This document shows, piece by piece, positions 11,415 to 22,400 of a stretch of DNA of 64,000 nucleotides. Position 1 is the stretch's first letter. The number at the start of each line of letters is the position of its first letter. The translations under genes were made by a program, and so were the position numbers. Location of the stretch: contig NC_041002.1 of assembly GCF_004193775.1 (NCBI RefSeq), forward strand, positions 6,125,261 through 6,189,260. The letters run 5' to 3'. Source of the stretch: Glycine soja. Its lineage: Eukaryota > Streptophyta > Magnoliopsida > Fabales > Fabaceae. The notes under the pieces are model-generated. The model was not told where the DNA came from. It was given only the letters and a program-made list of their open reading frames with translations, and searched no databases.

Positions 11415-12078
11415 CTACAAAATCTTCAAGCAATGTTTGAACTTAGGCCCCAACACTGCCTTGGTTAACATGTCAATAGGATTGTCTTCAGTGTTGATCT
11501 TCTTCAAATTCATCTCCTCTTTTGCAATTATTTTCCTCACAAAATGGAGTTTAACGTCTATATGTTTTGTTCTTTCATGGTACACTTGATTTCTGGCCAA
11601 GTGTATACCACTTTAATTGTTATAAAACACCTTAGGGGCTACATGCTTTCCTCTCAAACTTATGGTCATTCCTTTCATCCATAATGCTTTCTTAATTGCT
11701 TTAGTGACAACTTTAAATTCAGCTTGTGTAGTGGATAAGGACACCACATGTTGAAGATTACACTTCCAACTCACAGTTTTATCATAGAACTTAAAAGCAT
11801 CATATTAAAGATCTTCTAGTGTCCAAATAGCCAACATAATCCAAATCAACAAACTCAGTCACTCCAACATCACTGTCTTCGTGCTTGAAATACAGTAAAC
11901 CAACTTCAGATATTCCTTTCACATATCTAAAAATCCATTTCACCACTTCCCAATGCAGTTTTCTTGGCTTTCCCATGTACCTGTTGACCAAACTCATGGC
12001 ATATCCCAAATCTGGTTGATTACAAATCATTGCATACATGAGGCTTCCTACTGCATTTGCATATGGAACTTTTTTCAT
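11415..12078 (-). pseudogene. copia 2: RNase H region
   Basis: Pieces at 11800-12078 (VPYANAVGSLMYAMICNQPDLGYAMSLVNRYM, WEVVKWIFRYVKG) and 11415-11600 (NQVYHERTKHIDVKLHFVR, EDNPIDMLTKAV) are the beginning and end of a copia RNase H region. The normally conserved TRPD is NQPD. The middle (about 11600-11800) has stops but still reads as the expected AEFKVVTKAIKKA-like segment. It cannot make a working enzyme. Confidence 0.85.
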
Positions 12079-12112
12079 ATAAGAAACTTCCTTTTTAAGC
12101 CTTTGATGAATC

Positions 12113-12712
12113 CTAATGTGAGAGCTTAAATTGTTGAGCCATAAGAGTTGACATTGCCTTAGACATATCTATGTTGAACCTCTTCAAAATGTTAGCTATA
12201 TAGCTTTTTTGAGTGATGAATAAGGTTCCCTTGGTTATGTCCCTTAAGATTTGCATGCCCAAAATCTTACTAGTAGCCCCCATATCCTTCATTTCAAATT
12301 CACTCTCAAGCATCACCTTTACCTTTTTAATTTCTTCCTTGCTGCTGCAAGCAATTAGCATATCATCTACATATAGGAGTAAGTAGACAATAACATCATG
12401 CTCAATTTTCCTCAAGTAAACATAACCATCATACTCGCACCTTTTAAAGCCATTATTAAAAATGAAAGTATCAAACCTTTTGTACCACTAGCGAGGTGAT
12501 TGCTTAAGGCCATAAAGTGACATTTTTAGCAAGCATACCTTGCCTTCTTCACCTTTTTGGAGAAAACTTTCTGCATGAGTCATATGGATTTCTTCTTCAA
12601 GCTTACCATGTAAGAAAGTTATCCTCACATCAAGTTGTTCCAATTCCATATCTTGTGCAACTAAGGCCAAAACCATTTTGATTGAAGTGTGTTTTACAAT
12701 AGGTGAAAACAT
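12113..12712 (-). pseudogene. copia 2: reverse transcriptase
   Basis: The 12488-12712 frame has MFSPIVKHTSIKMVLALVA, FLHGKLEEEIHM and KMSLYGLKQSPR. The 12113-12415 frame has YLLLYVDDMLIACSS, EFEMKDMGATSKILGMQI and SYIANILKRFNI. The catalytic YVDD is preserved. A stop and a shift near 12415-12488 separate the two frames, and the region upstream to about 13100 is broken RT N-terminus. Confidence 0.88.
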
Positions 12713-13176
12713 TTCATTGTAGTCAATTCCCTCATGCTATGTGAAACTTCTTGAACCAATCTTGCTTTGAATATGGCTTGTTCCACCCCTGGAATTCCTT
12801 CCTTAAGCTTGAATATCACTTGCAAGTAACAAGTTTCTTGCCTTTAGGTCAGTCAACCAACACCAAAGTACCATTCTTATATAAAGAACTCAATTCATCA
12901 TTCATGGCTGTAATCTAATTTTGAGATTTTTGTTTTTTACAGCTTCATCATAGCTCTTAGGTTCATCTCCTTCGAGTTCCTCTACTGTAGTAAGAGCAAA
13001 GGCAACCATATTAGCATATCCAAATCTATTTGGTGCCTTAATGGTTATTTGGTCTCTATCTTAGGCCAAGAGATAGTCTTATTAATCCCAAGTAAGATCT
13101 TCAATCTATTCCTCTTGATCAATTTCAGAATTTGTACTAGTCTCTTGGACTGTTGAGTTTAACAAAGGTTCCACCT

Positions 13177-14034
13177 CTAGTTGAACCCTCTCATCACATA
13201 CCAACATTTGATGTTGATGACTGGAGTCCTCATTGGAGAATACATTTTTGATTCCCTAAACACAACATCCCTATTGATCAGTACCCTAGGTTGCCCCATT
13301 TTCATGCACCACAATCTGAACCCTTTTACACCTTGAGGGTATCCCATAAACATGAACTTTAGAGCCCTTGGTTCAAGTTTTCCCTTATTTACATAAGCAT
13401 AGGCCACACACCCAAACACTCTCAGATTTTCTAAGCCTGGAGGATGACCAGACCACATCTCCTCTGTGTCTTCATACCAATAGTAGTAAAGAGGCTTCTA
13501 TTGATCTAATAAGCAACTGGCACTATTGCTTCAGCCCAAAAAATGTTAAGAACAATTGGCATTAGACAACAAGAACCTAACTCTCTCTATGATTGTCCTA
13601 TTCATCCTTTCACCAAGCCTATTTTGTTGAGGAATTCCTCTAATTGTCTTGTGCCTAGCAATCACATTCTCCTTACAAAATTGATAAAAATCTTCAGAGA
13701 AAAACTCCAACCCATTATCAGTTCTAAGTCTCTTAATTTTTCTACCAGTTTGGGTTTCAATTAGATTCTTCCATTCCTTAAATTTTGCAAATGACTCATC
13801 CTTGATCTTAAGAATATAGACCCATACCTTTATAGAGAAATCATCAATGAAAGATAGGAAGTACCTTGCTCCACTATGTGAAGGAACTCTTAATGGCCCC
13901 CATAAGTCACTATGAATGTAATCAAGGGTACCTTTAGTATGATGAACAATAGTGGCGAATTTCAGTCTCTTTACTTTCCCAAAGATACAGTGTTCACAAA
14001 AACCCAATGCTTTAATGTTGTTTTTTCGCAACAA
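13177..14034 (-). pseudogene. copia 2: integrase
   Basis: The 13546-14034 frame carries the zinc-binding remainder (CEHCIFGKVKRLKF) and catalytic core. Candidate DDE residues lie in IHSDLWGPLRVPS, LRTDNGLEFFSEDF and QQNRLGERMNRTI. The downstream frame 13177-13458 has LRVFGCVAYAYV, FMFMGYPQGVKGFRLW and VLINRDVVFRES, the integrase C-terminal signature. One frame change separates them near 13460-13546. Confidence 0.9.
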
Positions 14035-14157
14035 CTTTCACTTACTCAACTCCCTTAAACCTCCTTCACTAATATGGCTAAGCCTTTTGTGCCAAAGGCT
14101 AGCTTGGGATTGATTTTCTTCAGAAACTGTAGCAATTGTACCCACTAGAGTATTTCC

Positions 14158-15224
14158 TTAGAACAAGTACAACCCATTTACCAATTTTCCCTTCATCATC
14201 ACCATGGAACACTTCTTGACTTTCAAAACTCCACCTTCTGCCTTATACTCATAGCCTTGTGCATTAAGCATTCCAAGAGAAATCAAATTTCCCTTCAATT
14301 CAAGTACATGTCTTACCCTTTGCAAGATCCAAGTTACCCCATTTGCAAGTTTCAATTTTATGGAACCAATTCCAGTCACTCTACCTAACTTTTTTATTTC
14401 CCAACAACTCTTATCCTCCATGGTTTTCAGTGTTAGAGACAAACCATTCCTTGTTAGGATACATGTGGAATGAACATCTAAAGTCAAGAACCCATTCATG
14501 ATAAGTCTTTTCTCCTGAAACACATATAAATTCAACACTTTCAATGGCAGTGTATCTCTGTCATATATGAGTGTGTCTGAAAGGTTATCAAATTCACTTG
14601 GCAGTGACCTGAGTAGAAGGAATGCCTAATCTTCATCATCAATCTTGATTTCAATATTCTCTAGATCAAGAATGATCTTATTGAAATCATCCAAGTGATC
14701 CTCCAATGCTCTTCCTATTGGCATCTTGAAGGTGTACAATTTTTGCTTCATATAGAACTTGTTGGCCAAGGATTTGGTCATGTATAGGTTCTCCAATTTG
14801 AGCCAAATTGCAACACCATTTTTCTCCTTTGAAACTTCCCTTAGAACCTTGACTCCAAGAGACAAAATCAAGGCACTATCGGCTTTATCAAGAATATCCT
14901 TCTTCTCTTGTCTAACAGTGTGGTGGGCAATTTCTTTTCTCCTTCCAGAGCATCCTCTAATCCTTGTTGAGCCAAAAGCGCTCTCATCTTCATTCTCTGT
15001 AAGCCAAAATCATTCTTGCTCATGAACTTCTCAATATCATACTTTGTAGAACTCATTCTTGATGAAAGAATGATTTCCCTAGAAACCTGACCTAAGATAT
15101 TGATACCAATATGTTCTAAAAACAAATCTCTATCATGCCAAAGATGGTTATGGAAACCAGAAGAATAGAGAGTAAAAGAGAAGAATAAAGTTTTGTGGGG
15201 GAGTAGTAGCTTTCTCATTAGCAT
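14158..15224 (-). pseudogene. copia 2: gag and protease remnants
   Basis: Frames at 14868-15224 and 14626-14871 read as Gag. They have WHDRDLFLEHIG-adjacent leader sequence, then KFMSKNDFGLQRMKMRALLAQQGLEDALEG, LSLGVKVLREVSKEKNGVAIWLKLENLYMTKSLANK and LKMPIGRALEDHLDDFNK-like residues. The 14158-14544 frame has a weak protease remnant (LDVHSTC where LDSGCS-type is usual), then ANGVTWILQRVRHVLELKGNLISLGML. That last piece is the pre-integrase region. Multiple breaks are present. Confidence 0.8.
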
Positions 15225-15370
15225 TTCAATTAGAACAAATACAAGCTTTATAGAGCTTTGACAACTTATCTAATCTGTCAACTAATTCAGTTACATTTTG
15301 TTATAAGGTTATAACAGAAACTACACTAAGCTAACTCCCTAAGCCTTCAAGACTTATGCCAAATATTAAC
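15112..15370 (-). repeat. 5' LTR of copia element 2
   Basis: Begins TGTTCTAAAAAC just right of the degenerate PBS. It ends near TATTAACATTATG, and its content matches 11172-11375. Confidence 0.7.
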
Positions 15371-15766
15371 ATTATGAATAATGAAAATTAAATTTAATAT
15401 TATACTTGATAGTTGGCCGTCGACATTCTTTCTAAAAGAATATCCTATGAATCTTCACTTGGATTAGACCTTTCAAGTTTCGGCTATTTTTTATTAGCAT
15501 GCACAAGGGTTGCTTGGATTTTATCTTAACATTTTTCATTTCTCATACGTTCAGAAAATTCATAGAATATTCTTAGCATTTTTGTAGGTACATGTGAATT
15601 ATTGAGCCTATCATATAATCTAAAATAACTTATGAGAATGAAGTCTATATCATTTGATATCTTTTTACTTACATTTAAGACTTTGATTACTTATGTTATG
15701 GATAGTCATTCAATGCTTAATTATTGTTCACAACTTATTAATATCAATAGAAATTATATTGTATCT

Positions 15767-16230
15767 ATTAGAGTACAAGAGTGAGGTGAAGTCCCACATC
15801 GGGTAGGAATGAGAAGGTTGAGCACCATATAAGTGAGGATAAGACTCATAAACCCGAGCCTTAAGATTTTGGGTTAAAGTGTGGTGTCAATTTCACTTAT
15901 GTGATTGTTCATGGCCTATTGGTGTAAATCTCCTTGGCGTTTACCTCCTCAGTCGCATAACAATTGGTATTAGAGTCGATGGTTCGACTTGGTGACTGGC
16001 TCTGACAAGTAAGATGGCGTTGGTGGATTCTTGGACTGGGGATCCCTTATATTGAAAGTCTTCCTGACGGTGAGTTTAGGTGATGTCCCACATCGGGTAG
16101 GAATGAAAAGGTTGAGCATCATATAAGTGAGGGTAAGACCCATAAATCTGAACCTTAAGGTTTTTGGTTAAGGTGTGGTGTCAAGTTCACTTATGTAGTT
16201 GCTTATGGTCTATTGGTGTAAATCTCCCCA
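15767..16230 (+). mobile_element. Degenerate TRIM (same family as 56866-57527)
   Basis: The left LTR (15767-15962) shares TCCCACATCGGGTAG, GGTTGAGCACCATATAAGTGAGG and GGTGTGGTGTCAA-type blocks with the intact TRIM. It is followed after two bases by TGGTATTAGAGT (15965-15976), a one- or two-base variant of the initiator-Met tRNA PBS. A short non-coding interior leads to a second, 5'-eroded LTR (about 16071-16230). No target duplication is visible. Confidence 0.8.
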
Positions 16231-17469
16231 GTGAACAATATCAAATACATTGCTCCTATGAATACCATCTATCCATGCATATAACAAAAGACCAAAAAAC
16301 AACTAGCAACATCACTACATGATGAGAAAAAAAAAATCATATTACTCCTTTTGATTCATTTTTGTCATGTAGGGTGTAAAATAAGATAACTTATAAGTCT
16401 TCTTAATTTTAATAATAATACTTTAAATAAACTCATATTTAATTAAAATCACTAACCTCTAGTCATAGCTTAAAATTTAGAGATAGAAGTTTTCAACACA
16501 CAAAATACTTTCAACCTTAGAACAAAAGACAAGTTATGTTCAATGGTTACAACTAGTCAGATGCCTAGTTGTGATAGTGTGTAGAGGCTATTGAATATGT
16601 TGGGTTATGCATAATTCTGTTTAGATCTATAATATCAATAGTTCATTTTCTGAATAAAAGCTAGGCAGAGGACGCCAATTGAACCAGTGGGGTTATGGGA
16701 TAATAAGTTATTGGAGCATTGAACGTGGTTTAATTTATTATCTAGTTAGGTGTGACAATTGTCTTTTGGTAATAGTAGCAATACATGTTGTTCTAGATAG
16801 GCCAAATCACGAATCATGATCTTACAAACACATAAACTTTGATGAACACGAAGCTCGACCCAATATCTTACTCATAAAGTTCAACAACACGTACCTTGAG
16901 ATGTGTGTCAGACACTATTCTCAAGGATTTGTCCACGCAAAGCACAAATCCCCCAAGATTTAACATGCCTATCCTAAATTGATAGGAGAATGAGAACTAG
17001 CAAGTAAGAAAAGAACAAAGGACACAAATAAAGAGTAGAGAGAATAATGGGGATTTTTTTAAGGATGTACAAACAATAGGAAGAGCATCCCATTTATAGA
17101 TAAAAAATGGTTCTAACAATGATCGTATTAATTTTATTTTTGGTAATAAATAAAAAACAATAAATATGATTAATTAAAAAATATGTAATTAATATGATTC
17201 AAAGGAATATTAAAAAGATTTTAATACAATTATTAAGTCACTTAAATTTGCTTCATAAAATCCTTTAAAATGGAAATTGTTCCACATTTAAAAACAAGTA
17301 AAAGTCTTTTGAAATACTAAAAAAAAATACAACAATATGTAGCAGTAGTAAAAAATGGTGATGATGTACTTGACTGTGTGGTATCCTATTAGTGTAATAG
17401 TATTTGGAGGATATCTCTTGTACCCATTATTAATATATGTCATTAAAAAAAACTTTCAACCTTAGAATA
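16231..17469. other. Intergenic DNA without recognised features
   Basis: A/T-rich sequence. I see no reading frame, terminal repeat or known element signature. Confidence 0.6.
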
Positions 17470-17479
17470 CTTTCCCAAA

Positions 17480-18613
17480 GGCAAAATTACACTTTTAGTC
17501 TCCCACTTTTGCTTCAATTTCGCATTTGGTCCCCTTATAATTTAATTCACAAATTTCATCCCCTGTTTTTAAAATCTTGCAAAATTAATCCCTGACACGT
17601 TGACCGTTATAACGGTGACGTTGACTGCACTTGACATGCGCATCTCTCTCATGTGCCTTGCACGTGTGTTTGAAGAAATACACAAACCAAATTGCCATTG
17701 TCTAAAAGCTCGGTTGCGTGGATTCATGGAGCCTTGTGGGAAAAAAAATTGCTGCTAACAAATAATTTTAAGAGAACAATAACTAATTTAATTTAGCTAG
17801 ACTAATTCTAAAATTATTTACAAGCCAATTCAATCAATTTAAAAATTAACATGGCAGTTACAAATTGGGAATGAATCACCAAGCCAAATACAAAAAATCT
17901 CCCAGCAAACATTGTTCTTCAAAATGAAACAACAACATACCCTTGTTCCCAAACTCCGTTGCAGACTTAGGCTTCATCGTCAATGTCCTCAACACCATGC
18001 ACTTGCAGACTGGTGACACTGCTAATGTTGAGGTGCATCTTCGTGACGGCGTTGTAGGGGAACCACTGCATGTGACAGTCCTTAAGCACGATGAGATTTG
18101 GGTGGTGAGGTGGTGAGATCTGGCGGCATGGACGATGTAAAGGCGGTGAAGGATGGTGGCTGTGGAAGGGGTGTGGCAGTGGGGGTGGCGGTGAAGGATG
18201 GTGGCCGTGGAAGGGATATGGAATTTGACGTCGAGGCGCATGTCAAATTTGACGGCGACGAAGCCGGTGGCGGTGGGGAGGCCGAGGGGGTCGGAGAGGG
18301 AGAGAGTGGTGTTGGGGGAGAGAAAGAAGGCCAGGCCGTCGCCGGATGAGGTGGGGTTGAGGTTGTTGATGAAGAAGGAGAAGGTGGTGGAGAATGAGGC
18401 GTGGAGGATGGAAGATTGGTGGGAGAAAAGAGAGAGGTGCGTGTAAGTTCTAGAAGAGTGACGGTCAACGTCACCATTTTAACGGTCAACGCGTCCTGGA
18501 CCAATTTTGCAGAATTTTAAAAACAGGGGGATTAAATTTGTGAATTAAATTATAGGGGGATCAAATGCGAAATTGGAGCAAAAGTGGGGGGGGACCAAAA
18601 GTGTAATTTTGCC
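17480..18613. mobile_element. Non-autonomous Mutator-like element (Pack-MULE type)
   Basis: Terminal inverted repeats of about 170 bp begin GGCAAAATTACACTTTTAG (17480) and end in the complementary GTGTAATTTTGCC (18613). They share ATTTCGCATTTG, TATAATTTAATTCACAAATT and TTGACCGTTA blocks. Perfect 10-bp direct repeats CTTTCCCAAA flank it at 17470-17479 and 18614-18623, the target-duplication size of Mutator-like elements. The interior has no transposase; it holds a GC-rich host gene fragment (next entry). It sits about 480 bp upstream of the transcribed region of the CCAR1-like gene. Confidence 0.92.
17876..18440 (-). pseudogene. Captured L-type (legume) lectin-domain gene fragment
   Basis: On the minus strand, in the frame that ends at 17876, the region 18440-18230 reads a lectin-like fold segment. 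ASFSTTFSFFINN, then GDGLAFFLSPNTT, then GLPTATGFVAVKFD are hallmarks of legume lectin domains as found in L-type lectin receptor kinases. Beyond RLDVKF the similarity fades into two near-copies of a HIPSTATILHR-type repeat (about 18130-18215). A further stretch (about 17990-18090) is open in another frame but I do not recognise it. There is no start codon context, kinase or signal peptide, so this is a fragment carried by the MULE. GC content is far above that of the surroundings. Confidence 0.7.
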
Positions 18614-18623
18614 CTTTCCCAAA

Positions 18624-19443
18624 TAATGGAATGAGTATTAATTTTTTAGGAGAGATCCATTTACTCGTAGAGTTATTAATCATAACCTTTTATTTTCTTT
18701 AATCATAACCTTTTAGTGGAAAGGTATGGAAACCAAAAAACAAGGGAGGTGCAGTGTACTGCTGAAATATACTTGGTGTGGAGAGTTGGAAAAGGATAGT
18801 ACTGGAACCTTTGTCGTCGTTGGAAGAACACTTTAGTTGGAACTTTGGCACTTGAACGCGGGTGTGCTGCGAGAAGAAGAGAAGAAGGAATGGAAGGGTT
18901 TGCCGGAGGAAGAAGAGAAATAAAAAGAAGATACAAGGAATAAGGATAGGTTGGATTTTTTACAAAATGAGAGGTACAAGATACGATTAGGGAGGTGTAG
19001 AATATAAGTGACTAATATCAAATTTGGGTCCATATATCCTCACAAACCCATAATACATAGCCCATTAAGTTAACCCCTCGAAAAAGCATAAAGCAAAAAC
19101 CCCCATCTTTTTGTCTTCTCTCTATTGTAAAACTTGGGTTATTTCATATGCCTTCAGAATCGAGATAAAGCACCACACACCGTTTCACTCCATTTCCCAC
19201 TCTTTCTAGGGTTTCCCTGCTATCTTCCTCAATTCGAACCCTTCGCCTTTCCACCCTTCGATTTCTTATCTTCCAATTCGTCAAGCGTATCCGCGAGTCT
19301 CGATTTCCTTCTCTGCAAGCGGTGCGTGAAAAGTGGTCTGAACAAAAATGTCCAATTTGTTTCTTTGTCGTTGCTGTTGTTGTTTTGATGAATGAGTTTT
19401 CGATTTTCGTTGGTTTCAGGATTGGTCGCTTGTGAAGGAGGAA
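18624..19443 (+). promoter_or_regulatory. Upstream region and 5' UTR (with intron) of the CCAR1-like gene
   Basis: Pyrimidine-rich DNA around 19110-19215 is typical of a plant 5' UTR. A likely UTR intron runs from 19322 (AAGCG|GTGCGTG) to 19419 (GGTTTCAG), leaving exon GATTGGTCGCTTGTGAAGG just before the ATG at 19444. No clear TATA box is seen; the exact transcription start is unknown. The Pack-MULE ends at 18613, so the free promoter space is about 500 bp. Confidence 0.55.
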
Positions 19444-22400
19444 CATGTATTCAAGAGGGAGCGGCGGTTACGGCCAATCGTACACTGGTCAATCCGCATA
19501 TGGCCAGAACGTAAGTGTTTCAATTGTGTTGTTTTTGAAAAATTTCAACACTTTTCTAATTGCTTTGCAATTTCTTATAATTTAAGATTTGCATTTCCCT
19601 TGAAAAAGCACTTTTGTTTTTCCTGTTCTTAACATATATATTTTTATTTTTAAGCATGGGATTTGAATATTTGCAATTTCTGGTGGCATTGGAATTTCTC
19701 ATCTTTCAATATTTGCATCCCCTCCATAAAAAGAGTTTTTCTTTTTGAATGTGTTTCATAAGTTCGTGATTTTCAAGCATTGAATTTAATAGCTTTGTAG
19801 ACTATGGTGTTGCTTTGGATTTTGTGGTTGTAGCTGGGTGGCAATTATTCTGGGAGTTCTGTTGGAGGGCATGATGTGGGTCAGCATTCTGTGGCTTCTA
19901 GGCATTCAACAATTTTAGGTGGTTCTCAGGACGTTGATGTTGGTGGGTATAGGCCTTCGGCTGCGACCCAGTATGGGGGACAGTATAGTTCTGTTTATGG
20001 CTCTGCTGCATTGAGCAGTGCACAGCAGGTCAGTGTGTTAAGTATTGTTGGTGAATATATTTTATTTGGAATATAAAAATGTGTTGTTGGTTATCAGGAA
20101 GTTTGCTAATAGTTTGATGTGAAAGTGGTCGGATTTAAGTATTCGTTTTCTTGGATTAGACTTGTGATTATTGTGTACCATGTTAATTAACTATTCCCAG
20201 CATTAGGGAAACTTGTGCCCATGTTATGATTAATGTACTGATATTTTTTTATTCAAGGGCTTGAAAGTTGGGAGGGGCAATTACGTTACGTGTGTCTTGT
20301 AAAGTGGTGTGTCAGCACTGCTCAACTTCACACTATCTCTGTTTCTGCCAGAACTTCTTGTTCTTTTAACCTGTCTTCTTGACCTTGATGCCCCATATAA
20401 TCTTCTCTTTACAGTGCTACATGCGGTAAATTGATTGTTTTATTTTTTGAACTTTTGTATAGGTCCCTTCATTGAGTACCAAGGGTTCTGCATCATCAGC
20501 TTTAGATGGTCGTGGAGGCTATGCTTTGGGTGTCTCTGATTCACCTAAGTTTGCATCTGGAGATTATGTCTCGTCCTCAAGCCATGGATATGGTCACAAA
20601 TCTGATCAATTGTATGGTGACAAAGGTTTGGAATATTCTGGAATAGATAGGAGACAATATGGTGAACGGCAGAGTGGTTACCTTGGTAGGGACTTAACAA
20701 GTGATCCAGCTGGAAGATATGCTGCTGATCCTGTTGGATTTAGTCATCAGCGTCAGGTTTATACTTGCTCCTAGAAAATATTGTGGCAGCTTTCTTAGTT
20801 TTTCTGAGTATCTGTTTGCAAAACAAAATGAAGAAAATTACCAGTTTACCACTCTTGCATGCTTTATTTTTGTTTTTATTTTTATAATGTAATATCAATG
20901 CTTTTTTTTAATGTTCAGCAATCAGAAATTTATGATCGCATTGATCAGGCAGCTTTGCTTCGACAAGAGCAATTGCTGAAAGCTCAGTCTCTGCAAGCTG
21001 CATCACTTGATGGGGGTGCTAGGTATTTTATTTTATTTCTGAAAGAATGTACAGTATATGTTTTCGCCTAGTGCTTTTTTGCCAATCCTAACAAACTTTT
21101 TTTAATGAATATAGTATATCTATCCATTGTGGTAATAATATGTAAAACACTTTGAGTTGTCTTTTGAATTTCTGATGAAACTTGGCAGAAGTTGATCAAC
21201 AGTGCCTAGCTATATTAAATGGTAATAATATTTCTCTCTACACTAAGTAGCAACACGTTTCTGGCAGACAAGCTGATTATCTTGCAGCAAGGGCTGCTGC
21301 TACTCGTCACCCCACCCAAGATCTTGTGTCTTATGGAGGAAGGATGGATTCCGATCCCCGTGCTTCATCCATGCTAAGTGCTACTTCATATAGTGGACAA
21401 CATGCGCCATCAATATTAGGAGCAGCTCCAAGGAGAAACGTGGATGATCTCTTGTATTCTCAGAATGCTTCAAATCCTGGTTATGGAGTGAGCCTTCCTC
21501 CTGGTAGGGACTATGCCAGTGGAAAAGGTCTTCATGGGAATGCCATGGAGTTGGACTATCCTGGAAATGTGCTGCCACATGGTGGGCATACTGATCGCAA
21601 AGATGACCGGGCAAGTTATCTACGAGAATTTGAGCTAAGGGAAGAAGAGCGTCGCCGGGAGCGCTTGCGTGAGAGAGAGAGGGACAGAGAAAAAGAGAAA
21701 GAACGGGAACGATTGCGAGAGCGAGAACGAGAAAGGGAACGTGAAAGGGATCGCATTATGGAGCGGCGCGAGAAGGAAAGGGAGCGAGAGCGCAAACGTG
21801 CACTTGAAACTAAGCCTGAACGAACTCCTGCGAGATCCTCCAAGGATCCCCGTGGTACTTCAAAAGATCCCCGTGGTACTTCAAAAGATCCCCGTGGGTC
21901 GTCTTTGACAAAGGAGGGGAGATCTACACGACGGGACTCCCCACATCATGGAGCATTACATAGGTGGATCTTAATGATTTTTCTATTTCTGCGTCCTGCT
22001 CTGGTTCTGAATATCTAGCTGCCTGTATATCTTGCAGCCTTTTTTAACTAACTTAATGTTCTGTTATGCTGAAGGCACCATTCACCTGTTAAAGAAAAAC
22101 GGAGAGAATATGTCTGCAAGGTAAAAGGAAATAAAAACTTAGTATTAGTTCCTCCATCATTATAAGAATGTTCCTCGTCAAGGAGCTAGTTGTGCTGCTG
22201 TTTTTCCTCTGGAGATCTAGCGATAGTGGGTTGATTGTATTTCCTGTAAATATTACACTATATCCTTTTGTTGGTTTTGTTTTATCTTAATATTCCACTC
22301 CTGATCTCAACCTGTTAATGTAAAATTCAATTCAATGATGATGGGACATTTCAGTTGCCCTTGTTCCTTTTGTCTTTACAGTTGGTCCTTTTTGGGTTTG

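Larger units (their letters stand above)
11172..15370 (-). mobile_element. Degenerate Ty1/copia LTR retrotransposon 2
   Basis: Minus-strand order is LTR (15112-about 15370), degenerate PBS (TTGATACCA near 15100), gag, protease, integrase, RT, RNase H, LTR (11172-about 11375). The LTRs share a block reading GCCAAAGATG..TATGGAAACCAGAAGAATAGAGAG and another reading GTTATAA.AGAAACTACACTAAGCTAA; the left copy lacks about 60 bp found in the right. LTRs of only ~200-260 bp and extensive stops and shifts mark an old element. It differs clearly in sequence from copia element 1. Confidence 0.85.

Noticed and set aside
21616..21843. Serine/arginine-rich minus-strand frame (SR-protein-like)
   Set aside because: It is the antisense shadow of the Arg/Glu-rich exon of the CCAR1-like gene.
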